This document shows, piece after piece, positions 36,351-49,734 of a DNA stretch of 64,000 bases; position 1 is the stretch's first letter, and each line of letters begins with the position of its first letter. Source of the stretch: Stenopsyche tienmushanensis (lineage: Eukaryota; Arthropoda; Insecta; Trichoptera; Stenopsychidae); assembly GCA_008973525.1 (NCBI GenBank), contig WACJ01000132.1, positions 310,001 to 374,000 of the forward strand, given 5' to 3'. Below the pieces are notes generated by a model, which did no database searches, was not told the origin of the DNA, and saw nothing but the letters and a program-made list of their open reading frames with translations. Position numbers and translations under genes: made by a program.

Positions 36351-36782
36351 CAGGCCTGTCTCGGAGATCATATCTTGTTGAATCAACATGTCAAAAATGA
36401 CATCAATTTCTAATATAATTTGCCATGAATAATTAATATTCATGGATGACTGTAATTATTAATATTAGGTTATCCGGAAAGAAATCCATTATTGTTTTTT
36501 TCAGCTTAAAACCTTATTTTTTCAATTGTTTATACAAGTCAATGTGATATATATTATCGCCTTCGCTTTGAACAACTAACTTTCACTTCTTCTGCAAGTA
36601 TGTTTTTATTTTCATAAATTTCCAATTAATTTGATAAATACAGATGAGGATGAGGCAAAACTTCCCAGTTTATCAGTTTTATTATTTTCAGTGAGTTTGG
36701 CTTTACGCAAAGGTGATTCAAATATCACCCGGAATTTTGCTATACAAATTTATTAGTGTTATAAAAACACAAACAGAGTAAC

Positions 36783-37245
36783 TTATTTACTACGGCATGC
36801 GTTGCAATGCCATAAGCGCTTAATAATTATTTAAAAGAAACGCAGTACGTGGTTTATTGCTTCAGGTCACGTGTAGCGCAAGTCGAAGAGCTGGGATCCA
36901 AAAACATATCCTGATTTAACAACAGTATTGCGCGCGCATCCTTTCTCTTCCCGTTCCCGCAGCTCAAACTTAATTTCACCAGACCAATATGCGCCATACA
37001 ATATTTTACTATGCCTATGTTATTCCTGCAAGTGTAAACAGTAAGTTGATACAGTTTTATTGCAATCGTATGAACGGTATGGAAGCGCATTAAATACGGA
37101 CAAAATACATTGATTTTTATATATTAGACTATGCATATATTACTCACACAATCTTTGGCAATACGTGGACGAGGTTTTATCGCACTTTGATGAACGGTAT
37201 GGCAACGCATTACATACATACAGAGATATTCATTCTTATATATTA
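36783..37245 (-). repeat. Dispersed repeat, reverse copy of the 4613 type, two tandem cores
   Basis: Shares 'CATGCGTTGCAATGCCA', 'GGTTTATTGCTTCAGG' and 'CCAGACCAATATGCGCCA' with the other copies. The core 'ATTGCAATCGTATGAACGGT' (37060) is followed by a second version 'CACTTTGATGAACGGTATGG' (37183). The open frames here are chance readings of the repeat. Confidence 0.5.
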
Positions 37246-37437
37246 GATATAGTTTCCTTCATTAGAAATACATTTATTCTATCGGATAGGAAGCTTCTTG
37301 ATCTCGACACTGAAGTAAGAATGCGAGAAGAGACAGCCTTTGTTGCGCAACGTGTAATTAATCAAACACAAATTTTACTGGATTTTACGCCTTCGTTTAC
37401 GAGAAATTATATTTGAATCGCCCTTGTATATTCCACG
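37246..37437. mobile_element. Mariner-like fragment, opposite terminus
   Basis: Matches 14650-14770 ('AAGCTTCTTGAT', 'TTTGTTGCGCAACG') and ends 'TTTGAATCGCCCTTGTATA', the inverse of the 14588 terminus. Two further fragments are near 40806-40930 and 42550-42660. Confidence 0.45.
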
Positions 37438-40400
37438 AAACACACAAAAAATCTTCCGAAGTTTAAATCCTAGTTTTTATACGATTTATTGATCGCCTTC
37501 ATTGATCATTTCCGGGCAAAATATTGCGTTTTTGTCTTAACAACAATGATGCATATGTGTTCTGTCGCTTTGCTTAGACATCCTATAATTTTCTATCACC
37601 CGATTTGAAGCCCCTATGACACAAAAAATAAAGCTGATGAACCACACAAAAAGAAAAAAAATGTTTCCTTTACGGCATCTGGACGTAAATTGAACGCAAA
37701 GGAAAATAATGGATTTCTTTCGGGAGGACCTAATATATACGAAATAATTTGATTTGTAACAGTTCCTGCATTTGATCCAATTGTATTGATTGATTTCTGT
37801 TCAAGGATTGTTATATTGGGATAGATCCTAGACTTTGATATCATCATAGTGCAGACACAAATAGTCCACTGTTGAACTAGAGCCTCTTTAACCTTCCCCT
37901 TACGATGCTATGTATTTAGTAGGCCATATGACATTCTAAAACCCCGTATTTATTATATTTCAAATTGATATTCGATAATATGTATATATAGTACATATAT
38001 CGATATAGATAGTATATCGAGATTCAATGTAGTGATGTTGTAAATATTCCCATTATTACAACTCGACTTAGTGTAGTAAATACACCATAGTAAAGGAAAG
38101 ATTAATTTCCATTCACAGGAAGGGGTTACATCCAATTCGTCTGTATCATATATTCACCTTTTCGTTTGTTCGATATTGAAGGTAGCATGACCTCTGTGTT
38201 TCATTTAGAACGCTCGCCCAGCGGGCCACATGGATGAACGTGTCGAAGGGCACTTTCATGACCGTCTCGATAGGAAATGTGAGAAATTCGTAAAGACTGA
38301 GTAGTTTAACTCAGGAGACAGTGGAAAACTATTCTAGGCGACCTTGTTGATTTTACTGGATAGGGCTTTCTGGAGTACAAAGAGTCCAGTCCTTCCATTT
38401 CTTGCGAGGGCGCTGCCAGGTTAGAGTGAAGTCCTACGTGACTCAAAAATTCATCAAAAAGTTTTAAATATAAACAGGAAAATTGGGCATTAAATCGTTT
38501 TGAGTGTTATTAAAATTCTTCCAAAATTAATTAAAAACCGTCTTTTGCGCGCAGCATGCAATTATCGCGTATATATGTCGATACGCATCGATAGCCATAT
38601 TTGCAGAGTGTTCAATGATTACAATACTGCCAAATCTCATATATTTCATCATCTGATATACCATCAATTGCAATGATTGGTCTGCAATCAGCTAAATAAA
38701 TGCGATAATCAAATGTAATAAATATGCAAGTCATATGATCCTTTAAGTATTTAATTCGACACCATCATCTTGGTAGCTTCATCTAGTGATATTTATGATT
38801 CTAAACATGCAATAAATTTAAATATAAAATATATTTTGAGGAACATAGTCGTGATTAAGCTCATGCAGCATAGGTCAATGATGGTCGATATCGTTTCTGG
38901 TCATTCGTAGCAGAAGGTGACCGAGCACTTTTCCAATTGTTATTAAATTAAAGCGCGATTACAAGGCACTCCCCCGGCTGCAAACGTTTATATAATCATT
39001 TTTTTAAAAAACGGTCATACATTTCCAACAATAAGATAGATTAGATACAACTTGACGCCCAAATACCATGTGGAAATATTGCCGATTTACATATTGCATT
39101 CTGTTATTTCAATAGGAAGCCGAATTAACACTTCTTATAACGCGGTGATCAGCTGACGAACCTGTCGCGGGTCAAACTCGTTTTTGTAATCTGGTCTTAA
39201 ATATCAGTAAAATGTAAAGTCATAACAGTGATTTGTAAGACAGCTCTTTGGTGATTAAATGGCGCATGAATTATTTGTGTAATATTTAAACTACCATAAA
39301 ATCCGAGCTCCTTGGTGTATTTTTTGGATCATTAAACGTCTCTCGTGAGATTACAAATTGTTATGAAGTTGTGATTTAGTTGAAGTGAAGCAATGCTAAG
39401 TTACTTTTATCAAAAAGATCACAGCATCCCAAATGTAAAAAAAATATATACAAATCTTGTATTACGTTACGGCGAATCGATAGATCAATCTAAATATGAC
39501 AATCGGCATTTCATCAGCGCTATCCGATATCTTTTTTTTTTTTAATATTTGTGCAACCAAATGCATCCATTGGGCTTGTCTATGTGTTGTTTTTTTTTGC
39601 TTTTGTCATAGCTTTCCCAGTTTGGTCATATTCGACAAGGATGGCCATTAACATCTCGAGCGAGGCGAAGACATCCTTTGGGTTGTATTGAACAGGTTTA
39701 TCTCGTGCGACTCCTGAAAGTCTACTACATCGTTTGAACGACTTTATGGAGCTTCACATGGTCCTTTGCAGATCATATCTTTGGCTATTTGAAGGACCCA
39801 ATTAAAATTTAAATATATAATAATTTATAGCTAAATTTGATCCCAAAAATATACTCAATTAGGGATGAGTTGCTGTCATTTCTGACACTGGTGAAATTTA
39901 AATATTATTTTACGACTACAATGAAAAGCAAAACATCCCTTCTTTTATATATATATATATGCTATGCATCCAGACTGAGATTCCCAGATTTAAATTTGTT
40001 TCCTAGTGTTATATATATATAACACAAATTCCCAAACTTCCAACCCATACTCATCAAATTAATATCCTTTCGTTTAATAAATGATATTATTTATCCCGGA
40101 ATGAAAACCGTAACCGAACCGATATAAATGTTTGGAACTGAACCAGAACGAAAACAGAAATAAAAAACATAACGGTTCGAAGCCCTGATAAAAATACATT
40201 TATTTCACAAGGATTACAATGTCTCAATTTTTATACATTGAGCAACTTAATTGGATGACGTTATACACGGAGTCCGCAATGAAAAATAAAATTTACGATG
40301 ACAGGATGCAATGATTGATATTTAAGTACGATATGATACCATTGCAAGTAAACAGCTTGAGAAATGTTAATCTTGGTATGCAGACATGCATCCCGACAGC

Positions 40401-41159
40401 TCCTCCACTACCAAGAATCTGTAAAACGTGCTTGGATTTTCATCTGCGAAGATGAATTTAATGGTTGCTTAATTGTGCTCTGGAGATTTATTACTTCGAT
40501 CAAATATTTATGTTATTTGAGCATTGGATTGAATTTATTATGTGACTATCGACATATGATCATCATCGCAGTGCAGCCACACACAATCCAATTCAGCCTT
40601 TATAATCATGGGAAAGGATCTCGTATCATTTCCATAAAGCATTCACCTGGATGAATGTATCAAAGGGTGCTTTTACAGCCATCTGTAATCATCAGGTTTT
40701 CTGGAGCATGTGGAGTCTAGTCCTTCCTTTTTTTTACAAGGTCTGGAGTGAAGACCTATGTACGAAAATTTGCTATTACAAATTGATTAGTGCTATATTT
40801 AATACAAATGGAGTATCTTATTTTTCTACAGTAAGATTCCCTTCATTAAAAATATATTTATTTCATCGGATAGCTTCTTGATTCCTGCCACTGAAGAAAG
40901 AAAGCAGCTGCTCCGAAAACCAGCTGTGCACGTATTGTTCGATCGCAGCGTTGTCCTGAAACCGTTGCCCTACGAATGCCATTGACTTTTTGTCTTACGA
41001 ATGGAGTCAAGTCTGGATTACGTGTTGTCATGCAAAAGATGGACAAGCTGAGATTGGACAGAGAGCGACTTAGTTGTATTTGGTTTATTGTAGATAGAGT
41101 CTATGCCTCGCACTGCTATGCTCATTTTTCTGTGGAAGGGGAATCGTCACACCCGTAGG
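37438..41159. other. Intergenic with transposon scraps
   Basis: At 40083-40183, 'CGTAACCGAACCGATATAAA' runs to '..CGGTTCGAAGCCCTG', an hAT-like terminus without a visible partner. Near 40030-40090 it matches 15424-15490 ('ATATCCTTTCGTTTAATAAA'). Dinucleotide TA runs lie near 39948 and 40010. No host gene is seen. Confidence 0.4.
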
Positions 41160-42100
41160 CGACTCAAGACACCCATTGTGGGTAGTGTCAGATTCCTACT
41201 GACTAAATCCCTCCCTTGCCCTTCTCTGTCCCTATGTATTGTTTTCCATATTGCTTCAGGCGAACAGGTAGTCTGGCCTTAGATTGCTTAGCACTATTCT
41301 AGTATTGTAGACTCTTTGCGCCTCTCTTTTTCACTTCCCTCTTTGGCGCTTAGAATCTCTTCTACGTAGTTGCGCCAAAGGCTCCCAGTTTTTCATACTT
41401 GCTATCATGCTGTGGACCATATTGTCGACGTTGAGCTCAGGTTACCCCGAGTGCTTAGTTCCAGCAGATTCCTCTAGGGTGCTCAAGCCTCACAGCCTAT
41501 GATAACGTGCTCTGCGTCGTCGACCTCCGCTTAGCAGTGGTGGCAATTAGCGGATGGTTCTTTGCCAATCTGCTTCAGGTACGCCCAGAAGCATCCATGC
41601 CCTGCGAGTACCTGAGTCAAGCAGTGCGTCGTTTCACCGTGTTTCACCACGACCACGAGCATCGCTTCTTCAGATTCTGTTATGTATGCTGCGGTGACTC
41701 GGAGCGCTCCCTACCGTTGGACCCGGACCAGTTTATTCCTATAGCTCTCGTGTTTTAGCGACTCCTGCCATATCGGGGCTCCGTATAGAAGGATTGAATG
41801 CTGTGTCACACAGGAGTGTCTTACACCTCTCTTTAATCCCCAAGAAACATTATGCACAGTTTCCAAGTGTCCACTCCTCTACCTCTGCACCTTCTAAAAT
41901 GAGGTGAGGTTCCTGAGGACGATTGGTTTCAGACTACGTGCACCTGAAGGTACGTTGTAGGAAGAACGAAATGGTTGTGCTATATACAAAGGAGCTACTA
42001 CGCGAGGTCACTGCATCACGAATCTAATGATGTTGCATTTTGCACACCGTCGTCCTGCTGCATTTGTAATCGGTAGTTCCAAAATCCATTTTATGGATAC
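41160..42100 (-). mobile_element. R1-type LINE 3' part (degenerate ORF2)
   Basis: The minus strand reads, in order, ILLYGAPIWQESLKHESYRN then KLVRVQR, GALRVTAAYITESEEAMLVV and GHGCFWAYLKQIGKEPSANC followed by HHC..AEVDDAEHVIIGCEA. The 'LYGAP.W', 'QR..ALR...AY.T.S..A' and terminal C-x2-C...H...C zinc-knuckle order is what R1/Loa-type LINEs show after the reverse transcriptase. Stops and frame changes make it dead, and it is 5' truncated. GC is clearly higher than the flanks, suggesting a later arrival or different base composition. Confidence 0.7.
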
Positions 42101-42361
42101 ACAGCACAGAATAGGTTGGATACCCAAATCATATTAGCTGGGCTATCCCGCTTGATGGACAAACCGACGAGGCTGCTTTCGCTCATCTCTACTCTATATT
42201 ATTTCCTCAAGAGTTCGACTGTTACCCACGGGCATAGGGGTTGCCCCTCCCTCTGGGGTTTTATGGGTGGGCACCGTAGAGTGAAACATCCATCCGGGCA
42301 GAAAAAGGACATGTGACCCCAAGAATGCATTTACTCCCAAATTTGTTGCCAAAAACCCTGA

Positions 42362-42450
42362 ATGCACTAAAGTTGGAGGGAGTGGCCACAAGGTTTCCGT
42401 GTCCAACCGGTCCAAACTTTGGACCGCTGACACAACAAGCCTCAGCGTCA
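42362..42450 (+). repeat. GGACGGAGCGG repeat family, copy 4 (short)
   Basis: 'GTGTCCAACCGGTCCAAACT' and 'GGACCGCTGACACAACAAG' match the family core. Only about 90 bp are recognisable. Confidence 0.6.
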
Positions 42451-43518
42451 TCTAGCAGCTTACAGTAGTAGGTCGCATTTACCTTTCGAGTCCCAAAATA
42501 TTTCAGATAGATATAGAATTTCAGACCTTCAGTAGCATCACCGAACTGTTAACTGTTCCTCAAAATTTTACTTGATTTCACGCCTTTGTTTTAGTAAATG
42601 AATCAAGAAACTTCCTATCCGATAGAAAATTCCCATCGTATATTATGCATCTTGTTTCGCTGTCAATACTATCGAACGTTGTCGACATATGAAAAGCCTT
42701 ATATATAGTATCATAGCATCATACATACTCTTTGTAAGAACTAAATAAATGGAAATTTATTCCAAAATAGTGAAGCATTTTTATATGACAATAATAAAAA
42801 AATATTTTCCAGTCGAAAAAATTACTTACCCCTGAAACTACCGTAGATATCCAATTCTTGGAAAATGTATGGATGACCTTTTACTATCATCAAGTACTCC
42901 TTGCCTAATCAGCTCATTATTGTGCTTTGTTTGGGGGCTCCGAGTGTTACTAAATTTCTGTCAAAATAAAATTAATTTCTATTACTATCGTCTTTTATTT
43001 ATACATTCATTATCTTAATCGAGTTAAGGTGCACTAATTTTTAATGGCAAAGTTGTTGACATTTTTCGGATGGATGACCCCTGACCTCCTTAAAAAAATC
43101 CGGCATAAGGAAAGATCATAGCGGAATCATTTCACAGGGATAACTACGATGAAATACATCCTTAAAATTTTTCCGAAAAACCATCATGTTATCGGTGATA
43201 TTTTCGAGTACAGATGAGTTAACGCGTTTATCTATCACCGGGTCAAGACACACAAAAGAAACTTATGTTTTTTACGAATATCTTGGGTCGTAAATTAAAA
43301 TTAAGCTAAAATGATTAAAAAAATCAACAATAAATAAAAAACGATACGAGAATGGGGACACGATAAATTTCCAAGCGTTTCGATTATGAATATCTTCAAT
43401 TACCTCATTATATAATACATCCCTGTGGCTTGTAAACAAAACCATAAAACTGTATTGCAATGCGCTCAAATAAAACTGTTTGAGAGCCACTGAATCAAAA
43501 AGCAATCGTTTTACAAAT

Positions 43519-43636
43519 AACACATTACTCAATAAGTTCGTAGGATTTTTCGCTTTCAATTTTTCTTCTTCGTTTGGGGTTGTTTTTATCACAATTTCTT
43601 CAATACAAATCCTACGAACTTATTGAGTGATATATT
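43519..43636. mobile_element. Palindromic MITE, copy 3
   Basis: Left ACATTACTCAATAAGTTCGT AGGATTTTT, right ..AATCCTACGAACTTATTGAG TGATATATTA. The spacer differs from copies 1 and 2. Confidence 0.8.
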
Positions 43637-45374
43637 AGAAAAATGATATTGATTGGATAAAATATAGGGAACGTCTGTTAATAACACTTTTATCTTTGGC
43701 CGAAATAGTGACTTTGTTTGGGTTTTTAGTGGACATCTTTCCTGAATTAAACGAGGATTTTCATCACCTCAGATACGACAATTTTGCTTATTAATTAATC
43801 CATTTATGTCCATGGTTAAAATTGTACTACTTTCTTCTAAAATAAAATGGCTTATAACATTTGAAAAAACGTCATGTATAGATATTATATAGTATTAACA
43901 TTTAAGCGTCATATTTGGATACATCTTTCTAATATTTGAAGCTCATATAAAATGTTGGAAAACGTTAATAAAATCGATAATTTCAGTTGAAATAATTGAC
44001 AAAATTACTCTGCTTATTAATTCCAAAACATCTGTAAATAAGGTAGTTTTTTTTTTAGATTGGAATTGATTTTTATTACCTATAATGCCTTTAATTTAAA
44101 GTGACACTTTTATCTAAAACACATATTTCAATTGTCGAACGCAAATAATCCAGAAGAAAATTTGGCTGGGCTACAATATTTTTATGGCTATAAAAACCAC
44201 ACAAAAACCATGGAATGGTATCACAAAAACCACAACAAAAGGCAAAAATGATCCATTATGAACTTTGTTACATATGAACATATGATACTACGTGAAATTT
44301 TAATGAGAATTTATTATGAAGAAATTCTTTCCGATTTACCTTCAGCATAAAAAAACATAAAGATACAAGATTCATTGCTGTAAAATATTTACAGGAATTG
44401 AAGGATAAAACAAGCTTTTTATGTTGAAGTTGACGACCTACTTTTGGTTGGCTAGAAATCGGCTTTCTTTAAATGTTTTATTCAAATAGTCTAAAAAGGT
44501 GTCATCTTGAATGCCGGATGGTTGATTGTTTAAAGCACATGACCCATAGTCGTGTGCCATGAAATGCAAGGTGAGAATTACAAAATGTCGCCAGCATTCA
44601 TTCAGAAGAGAGGAAGTGTTGGCAGAAGATTAATTGCTGAAGCATTCGGTCCTTTCTTAAAAATGTGACGCTCTCATCGTCATCAATCATCGAGCTGAGA
44701 TGTGCAACATAAAGGATGGGCATCTCAGTGACGATAATTGATAAGCTCGAAGCATCAGCACCGGGAAGCCTTAAATCTTCGTCAGAACACCGAAGACGTC
44801 AGACTGACGATTGTTTTGGAAGCCCCCAAAAAGCTACGAGCATCACACTTGCCAATCATGCTCCTAGTGGATGACATCTCTATTTATATGGCCGATGTCT
44901 TTTATCGCTTGGAGTCCGTACATGAATAATTTTCATCAAGTCCAAATAATTCATTTCGTCGGTCCAATTTGCTGAAACTAAAAATATTTTTTTGCAACAA
45001 CAACAATCCTCGAATGGCTATCATCCAATTTGAATACTAAATTGACCCTTCATGCACACCACTTAAAGGCTCATTCGGCAAATGTTCTTATATGTAATAA
45101 TGCTACATCCATTGCTGAAGGCTAAATTGAAGCGAATACAAGTGGTGTTTAACCCTTTTATTGGCTCTAAATTGTTCAGTATTAGGGAATAATTGCACTA
45201 TTAAGGCTCGCCGATAGAAAAAAGGTGAATTTCAACAATTGACAATTGTATATAATCACAAGAAGATTCGGAATTTCAGTTAATCAAAGATTTTTCACTA
45301 TTTAAAATCAACAAAATTACTGTATTTTTCAATTGTCATAATGTAAAATAATGTACAAAAATCGCACATATCAT
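43637..45374. other. Intergenic, nothing assigned
   Basis: Open frame 44738-44929 has no recognisable family features. Confidence 0.35.
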
Positions 45375-45575
45375 AGAAAATGCCGCAAAATCCATAAAAG
45401 AGGACGGAGCGGCCATAATGTTCAATCGGTCCGCTTTTCGGACCGCTGATATGACGAATGAGCGTCTCGCGATCGGATGCCATATCTGAACATATTTACA
45501 GAACGATTACAAACTCTCATTATGAAACGAAGTTGTCTGAAGAAGACTGATCGGATGGGTTGTTTAAATTTTATT
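45375..45575 (+). repeat. GGACGGAGCGG repeat family, copy 5
   Basis: 'AAAGAGGACGGAGCGGCCAT', 'GGTCCGCTTTTCGGACCGCT', 'GTCTCGCGATCGGATGCCAT' and 'ACTGATCGGATGGGTTGTTT' in the family order. Confidence 0.7.
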
Positions 45576-47673
45576 ACGACTTTTACTATTGAAGCTAATG
45601 AATATTATTTTGATTCAATAAATTTATTGCGTTTTAATTCTCAACTATGAATTCCGAACGTTCATACGATACGTCCTTATAGTTTGTTTTGAATACCAAA
45701 AACTAAAATTTACTTGATGGATTTTTTTTTGCATTTAAGCTTTCATTCCACAAAATGAAAGTTGATTCATAAATACTTGGAAACATTTGAAACCTATTTC
45801 GACAGTTCGAAGATAATTTGCCAATATAATGGAATATGCGCTATGTACAAATAGCCAAAGTGAAAATCAATACGTAGACGGTGGCGCCAATAATGCGAGA
45901 GCAAGTCGCAGCCATTGTTGTATATAATTAAATAATTTTTATTTCAAATACGCCTGAATATTGAGAGCATTGAAGCGAGCCATAAATCGGAAAAATCGTA
46001 TTATTATGAACTGGAAATTGAATCTGAACCATTTATAAAATATCGGTTTATTTCGGTTCGGTACACGTTTTACGCGCTTTGTTAATTTTTGTGTTGATAT
46101 AATATGCGACCGTTGTTAATTGTTATTGATTTCATGTCGAAATAATAAAATAATTTTTATACACAAATAAAATCATATAAATGAACCGAAAACCGAAAAA
46201 AACCGTTATTTTCCCCGGAACGAATTGATGAATGGATTGATCAATTTAAAAGACGATCGAACGTTGTTATAAAATGGTATTTGAGTGATTAAAAGCATCA
46301 ATTGTTCAATCAATACTATTAATACCGGGATATTAATGACGGGACTATTTCGATTGGAAGATCGTAGGTGGCGCCATACGCTGTAAAACAAGATGGCCGC
46401 TCACATATAATGTCTTTGTGAAATGTTTTAGTTTTGGCAAATTGTTATCATCGACGCCAATCTCGCTGGATTGAACGATTATTTTTGATATGCTGGTGAA
46501 ATAATATTTGCTGCTATTTCTTGTCAGTGTGTCAAAATGGCAGTCAGCCCCGTTCGATACAATTATGTAAATATAACACTAGCTATTGATTAATGCCAAT
46601 ACAAATTCATGACAACATTAAAAATCGTCCGATCAGGAGAAAACTCTTATCTGGCAGTGTGTTAACAGGCTCAGAGGACAATGATGTCAAAATGTCACTC
46701 GAATGCAGCTCCATTAACGATAGCCGCCGATCAATCGAAATAAATTGGAATTGTTTTTCATTGATTATACATTGCGAATAAAAACATTGCGATATTCGAT
46801 TCTAGAAAAATCCTCATTAATAATTTCTAAAAAATTATCGATTTCGATCGACGACGATTAGGAGTTCCAAATTCGACATGTTTTTCTAATATGGCGGCGA
46901 CTGGTTTTGAACTATCTCAAAAACCGTTATTATGTCGAGACACCAAGGCTCGGTATGCATTTTTGATTGTATGAGATTCGAAAGATATGAGTTTTAATGC
47001 ATTCGAGATCCACAGACAGTCCTATGACCCAATGGGAATCCACCTACACATGTCTGCATAATCCTAACATAGTTACTGGTTACGAGCACGTCGTCTCTCG
47101 TGGACAATGTACTATTATATGGTTCGTTGCATTCCAGACTGCGGTGAGATTTGTTTTATATAAGGCTTAAATAGGACTAGTTTTGTTCACCGGATAGAAC
47201 TCGCTAACAATGAATAAATACCGTGCTAATCTTTTAAATGGCCCAACAAATCAAAAAATATCAGAACCGACCCGTTAGAATCTAGAAGTAGGATATCCAG
47301 CTTAATTCTTTCCATATATCATAAAATATCGATCCATAACAGCTTCAATTCGTCCCGAGATAAATGCTTCATACAGACGCTTTTGACATGATGATAGCGT
47401 TGATTAAGGTATTGAATATGTCGCATGCATAATCAATGTGCTTTGATTCTTGCTGAAGATTCATATTTAATTTATATAATATAAAAGCGACCGGAATTAT
47501 GATCTGAGCAAGTCATCACTTTCTCGTGGCCAATCACTGTTTCGAATTATTTGTGTATTCCATATCTAATTAAAATTTCAGTACTATAGTATTTAATGGA
47601 AATTGTTAGATAAACGATGAAGTTGTGTTTTGTAATATATAATAAAATAGGCAAGTGTGTATAGTAGCAAAAA
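45576..47673. other. Intergenic, nothing assigned
   Basis: 'GGTTCGGTACACG' and 'GAACCGAAAACCG' runs at about 46030-46215 look like hAT subterminal sequence. Frames at 46206-46391 and 46593-46781 carry no domain. Confidence 0.35.
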
Positions 47674-47675
47674 TA

Positions 47676-48693
47676 GTGTACCGCTCAAAACTGTTCAAAT
47701 GTTTTTCAAACATTTCTTTTCGATAGTATTTCTATTACATTTGATAATGTATAAGTATGGATTTCATTGAAAGAAAATGTAAGACAAGAAATAGAAAAAA
47801 GCATTTGAACAGTTTTGTTCATTAGTTTATCGGGCCATCTTTTGCGTCAATTACGGCTTGCAATCGATTATCCATTGAGGAAATGAGCTTCTGACATTGT
47901 TCCGTAGACTTGACCAATTCCAGAGCTTCACGATTGGATTCAAGTCCCGAGACTGAGCAGGCCAAAGGAGGACTTCCCCATTATTCTCCTCCAGTCACTT
48001 TTTGACGGAACGGGCAGTATGCTTGGGGGTCTCCATCGTGTTGGAATATAAGTAATACTTTGTTCAATCCATAAAATTGAATGCTTTTGTAGACCACCTG
48101 ATCCATGTTGCCCACTATTAGGCGCAGTAGCCGGGGCCAAGAGCTATAAGACCCAAATCATGATTCGTTCGCCTCCGTGATTGACGAATGATTGAGTTAA
48201 CTTACTGTCGGGACTTATTTCGGCCTTGAATCAGCTCCACTGTGACCAGATAACCCGTTTCCAATCCTCCAAAGTCCAGTTGATTTTGCAAATTCAAACC
48301 TCTTCCGGCAATGGTGCTAAGTTAGAAGTTGCGTTATCAACTAGAATTTGGTTCGCCACCCGATACACTTGACGAATGTCGCGCTCTGTCAACTTCCGCA
48401 GTCTTCCTCCTTTGTTCTTTGGACAAACATCGGACAGGCCCTTGCGAATAGTTCTGATTGAAGAAACGCTGACTCTCGGTGCGATCCATGATGATTCGCT
48501 GGTGCGTATTGGAACGCAGCAGGGTCTTGATTTGTTAATCGACCAGAGGACTGATAAAAAATGATTCTTAATTGTGTAATATTTCCTTGAATGTGCGGCG
48601 GTATTGATATAAACATAGGTTTAACCGGTAAATATCGACAGAAAATTGTTCAAATGACTGACAAAAACATTTGAACAGTTTTGAGCAGCACTG
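47676..48693 (-). mobile_element. Tc1-like element, complete ends, broken transposase
   Basis: About 1.02 kb between TA dinucleotides (47674-47675 and 48694-48695). Both inverted ends contain GCTCAAAACTGTTCAAATGT. On the minus strand, in different frames: a helix-turn-helix segment (RPKNKGGRLRKLTERDIRQV, about 48370-48430), 'WTLEDWKRVIWSQWS' (the 'W..V.WSDES.F' block with the first catalytic Asp changed), 'WPAQSRDLNPI' (about 47935-47968) and the C-terminal REALELVKSTEQCQKLISSM to a stop near 47826. Stops and frame changes show it is inactive. Confidence 0.85.
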
Positions 48694-48769
48694 TACACAG
48701 TATGTGTGATATACGCTACGGAAACAGCGAGTATAAACAATTTTTCATGTTTGGTAGATTATTTAAATA

Positions 48770-49436
48770 CACTCTGAACTCTTTTTGTGCGATTTCGAAG
48801 TTGTGCATTTTTTTAAAAAGCAATTTTTTATTTCATAGAGAGTATATATCGAGATATTTTGGATAAAATAGGAAACAAATCATCAGTACTAACTGAAATT
48901 TGGAAAAAAATTATAATTTGGGACTGTGTAAATCATATTGCATCTGCTATTGCTGAATATACGACCACGCCCTTTATTTTAGTTTAGAATTTTGTTAAAC
49001 ATTGATTTCGTTTTTTTTTTGTTGCATTTTTCCAATGTTTCGACTTTTAAAAATAGTATTCTCTAAAGGAATTTTGTAAAATTCCAACTATTTACGGAAT
49101 TATAGCTATTTTAGTGAGGCGGCAACTTGGCCGGTCTTACCATAATGAAATCTTTGATGACGTTATTCTCCAAATTACTTTTTTCAACGCGGTTAACTCA
49201 GGTTTTGATCAATTAATATACTTGAAACCGGGTACGAATTTCTTCTATATTTATATCAAAATTTATTTTTTAACTATTAATAAAAATAATTTTTTTATTA
49301 ACTTTTTTTGTGCGATTTTGTATATATTTTATATATCCCATTTAAAGTTATGCGATTTTTAAAATCCATGGAGCGCATTTTTTGTGCAATTTTCTGCGGA
49401 ATGTTTCTACCGCACAAAAAAAAGTTTTAAGTGTAT
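48770..49436 (-). mobile_element. MITE family 'CGCATAAAA', copy 3 (longest)
   Basis: Reverse orientation. Ends ATACACTCTGAACTCTTTTT GTGCG and CGCACAAAAAAAAGTTTTAA GTGTAT are imperfect inverted repeats of about 25 bp. 'TTAAAGTTATGCGATTTTTA' and 'AAATCCATGGAGCGCATTTT' correspond to copies 1 and 2. About 667 bp, with extra internal sequence. Confidence 0.7.
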
Positions 49437-49734
49437 CACGCGCTCTTATTATTTGGTACACCATAGCGTCAATTGGCCATGTTTCGCAGTCGCACGTCAA
49501 TGTTGATCAAATGCAATAAAATAACTTTAGAGCAATATGAATATTGTCATGGGTTTTCCGGGTGGTAAATATCAATCTCACGGCACCCCCCATGAGTGCC
49601 GCCTCACGGAAAATTTCCACGACTTTTTTTATACACAAATTCGAACGATTTACAGACAAACACATCACCGCAGCTGCATGAGTATTCGAATTAAAGGTTA
49701 TTGGGGGTTATATGTGTGATTGTTTTAATAGGTG

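Noticed and set aside
37165..37416. Open frame of 83 codons looking like a helical protein
   Set aside because: It crosses the boundary between a dispersed repeat (to 37245) and a mariner-like fragment (37246-37437), so it is a chance reading.
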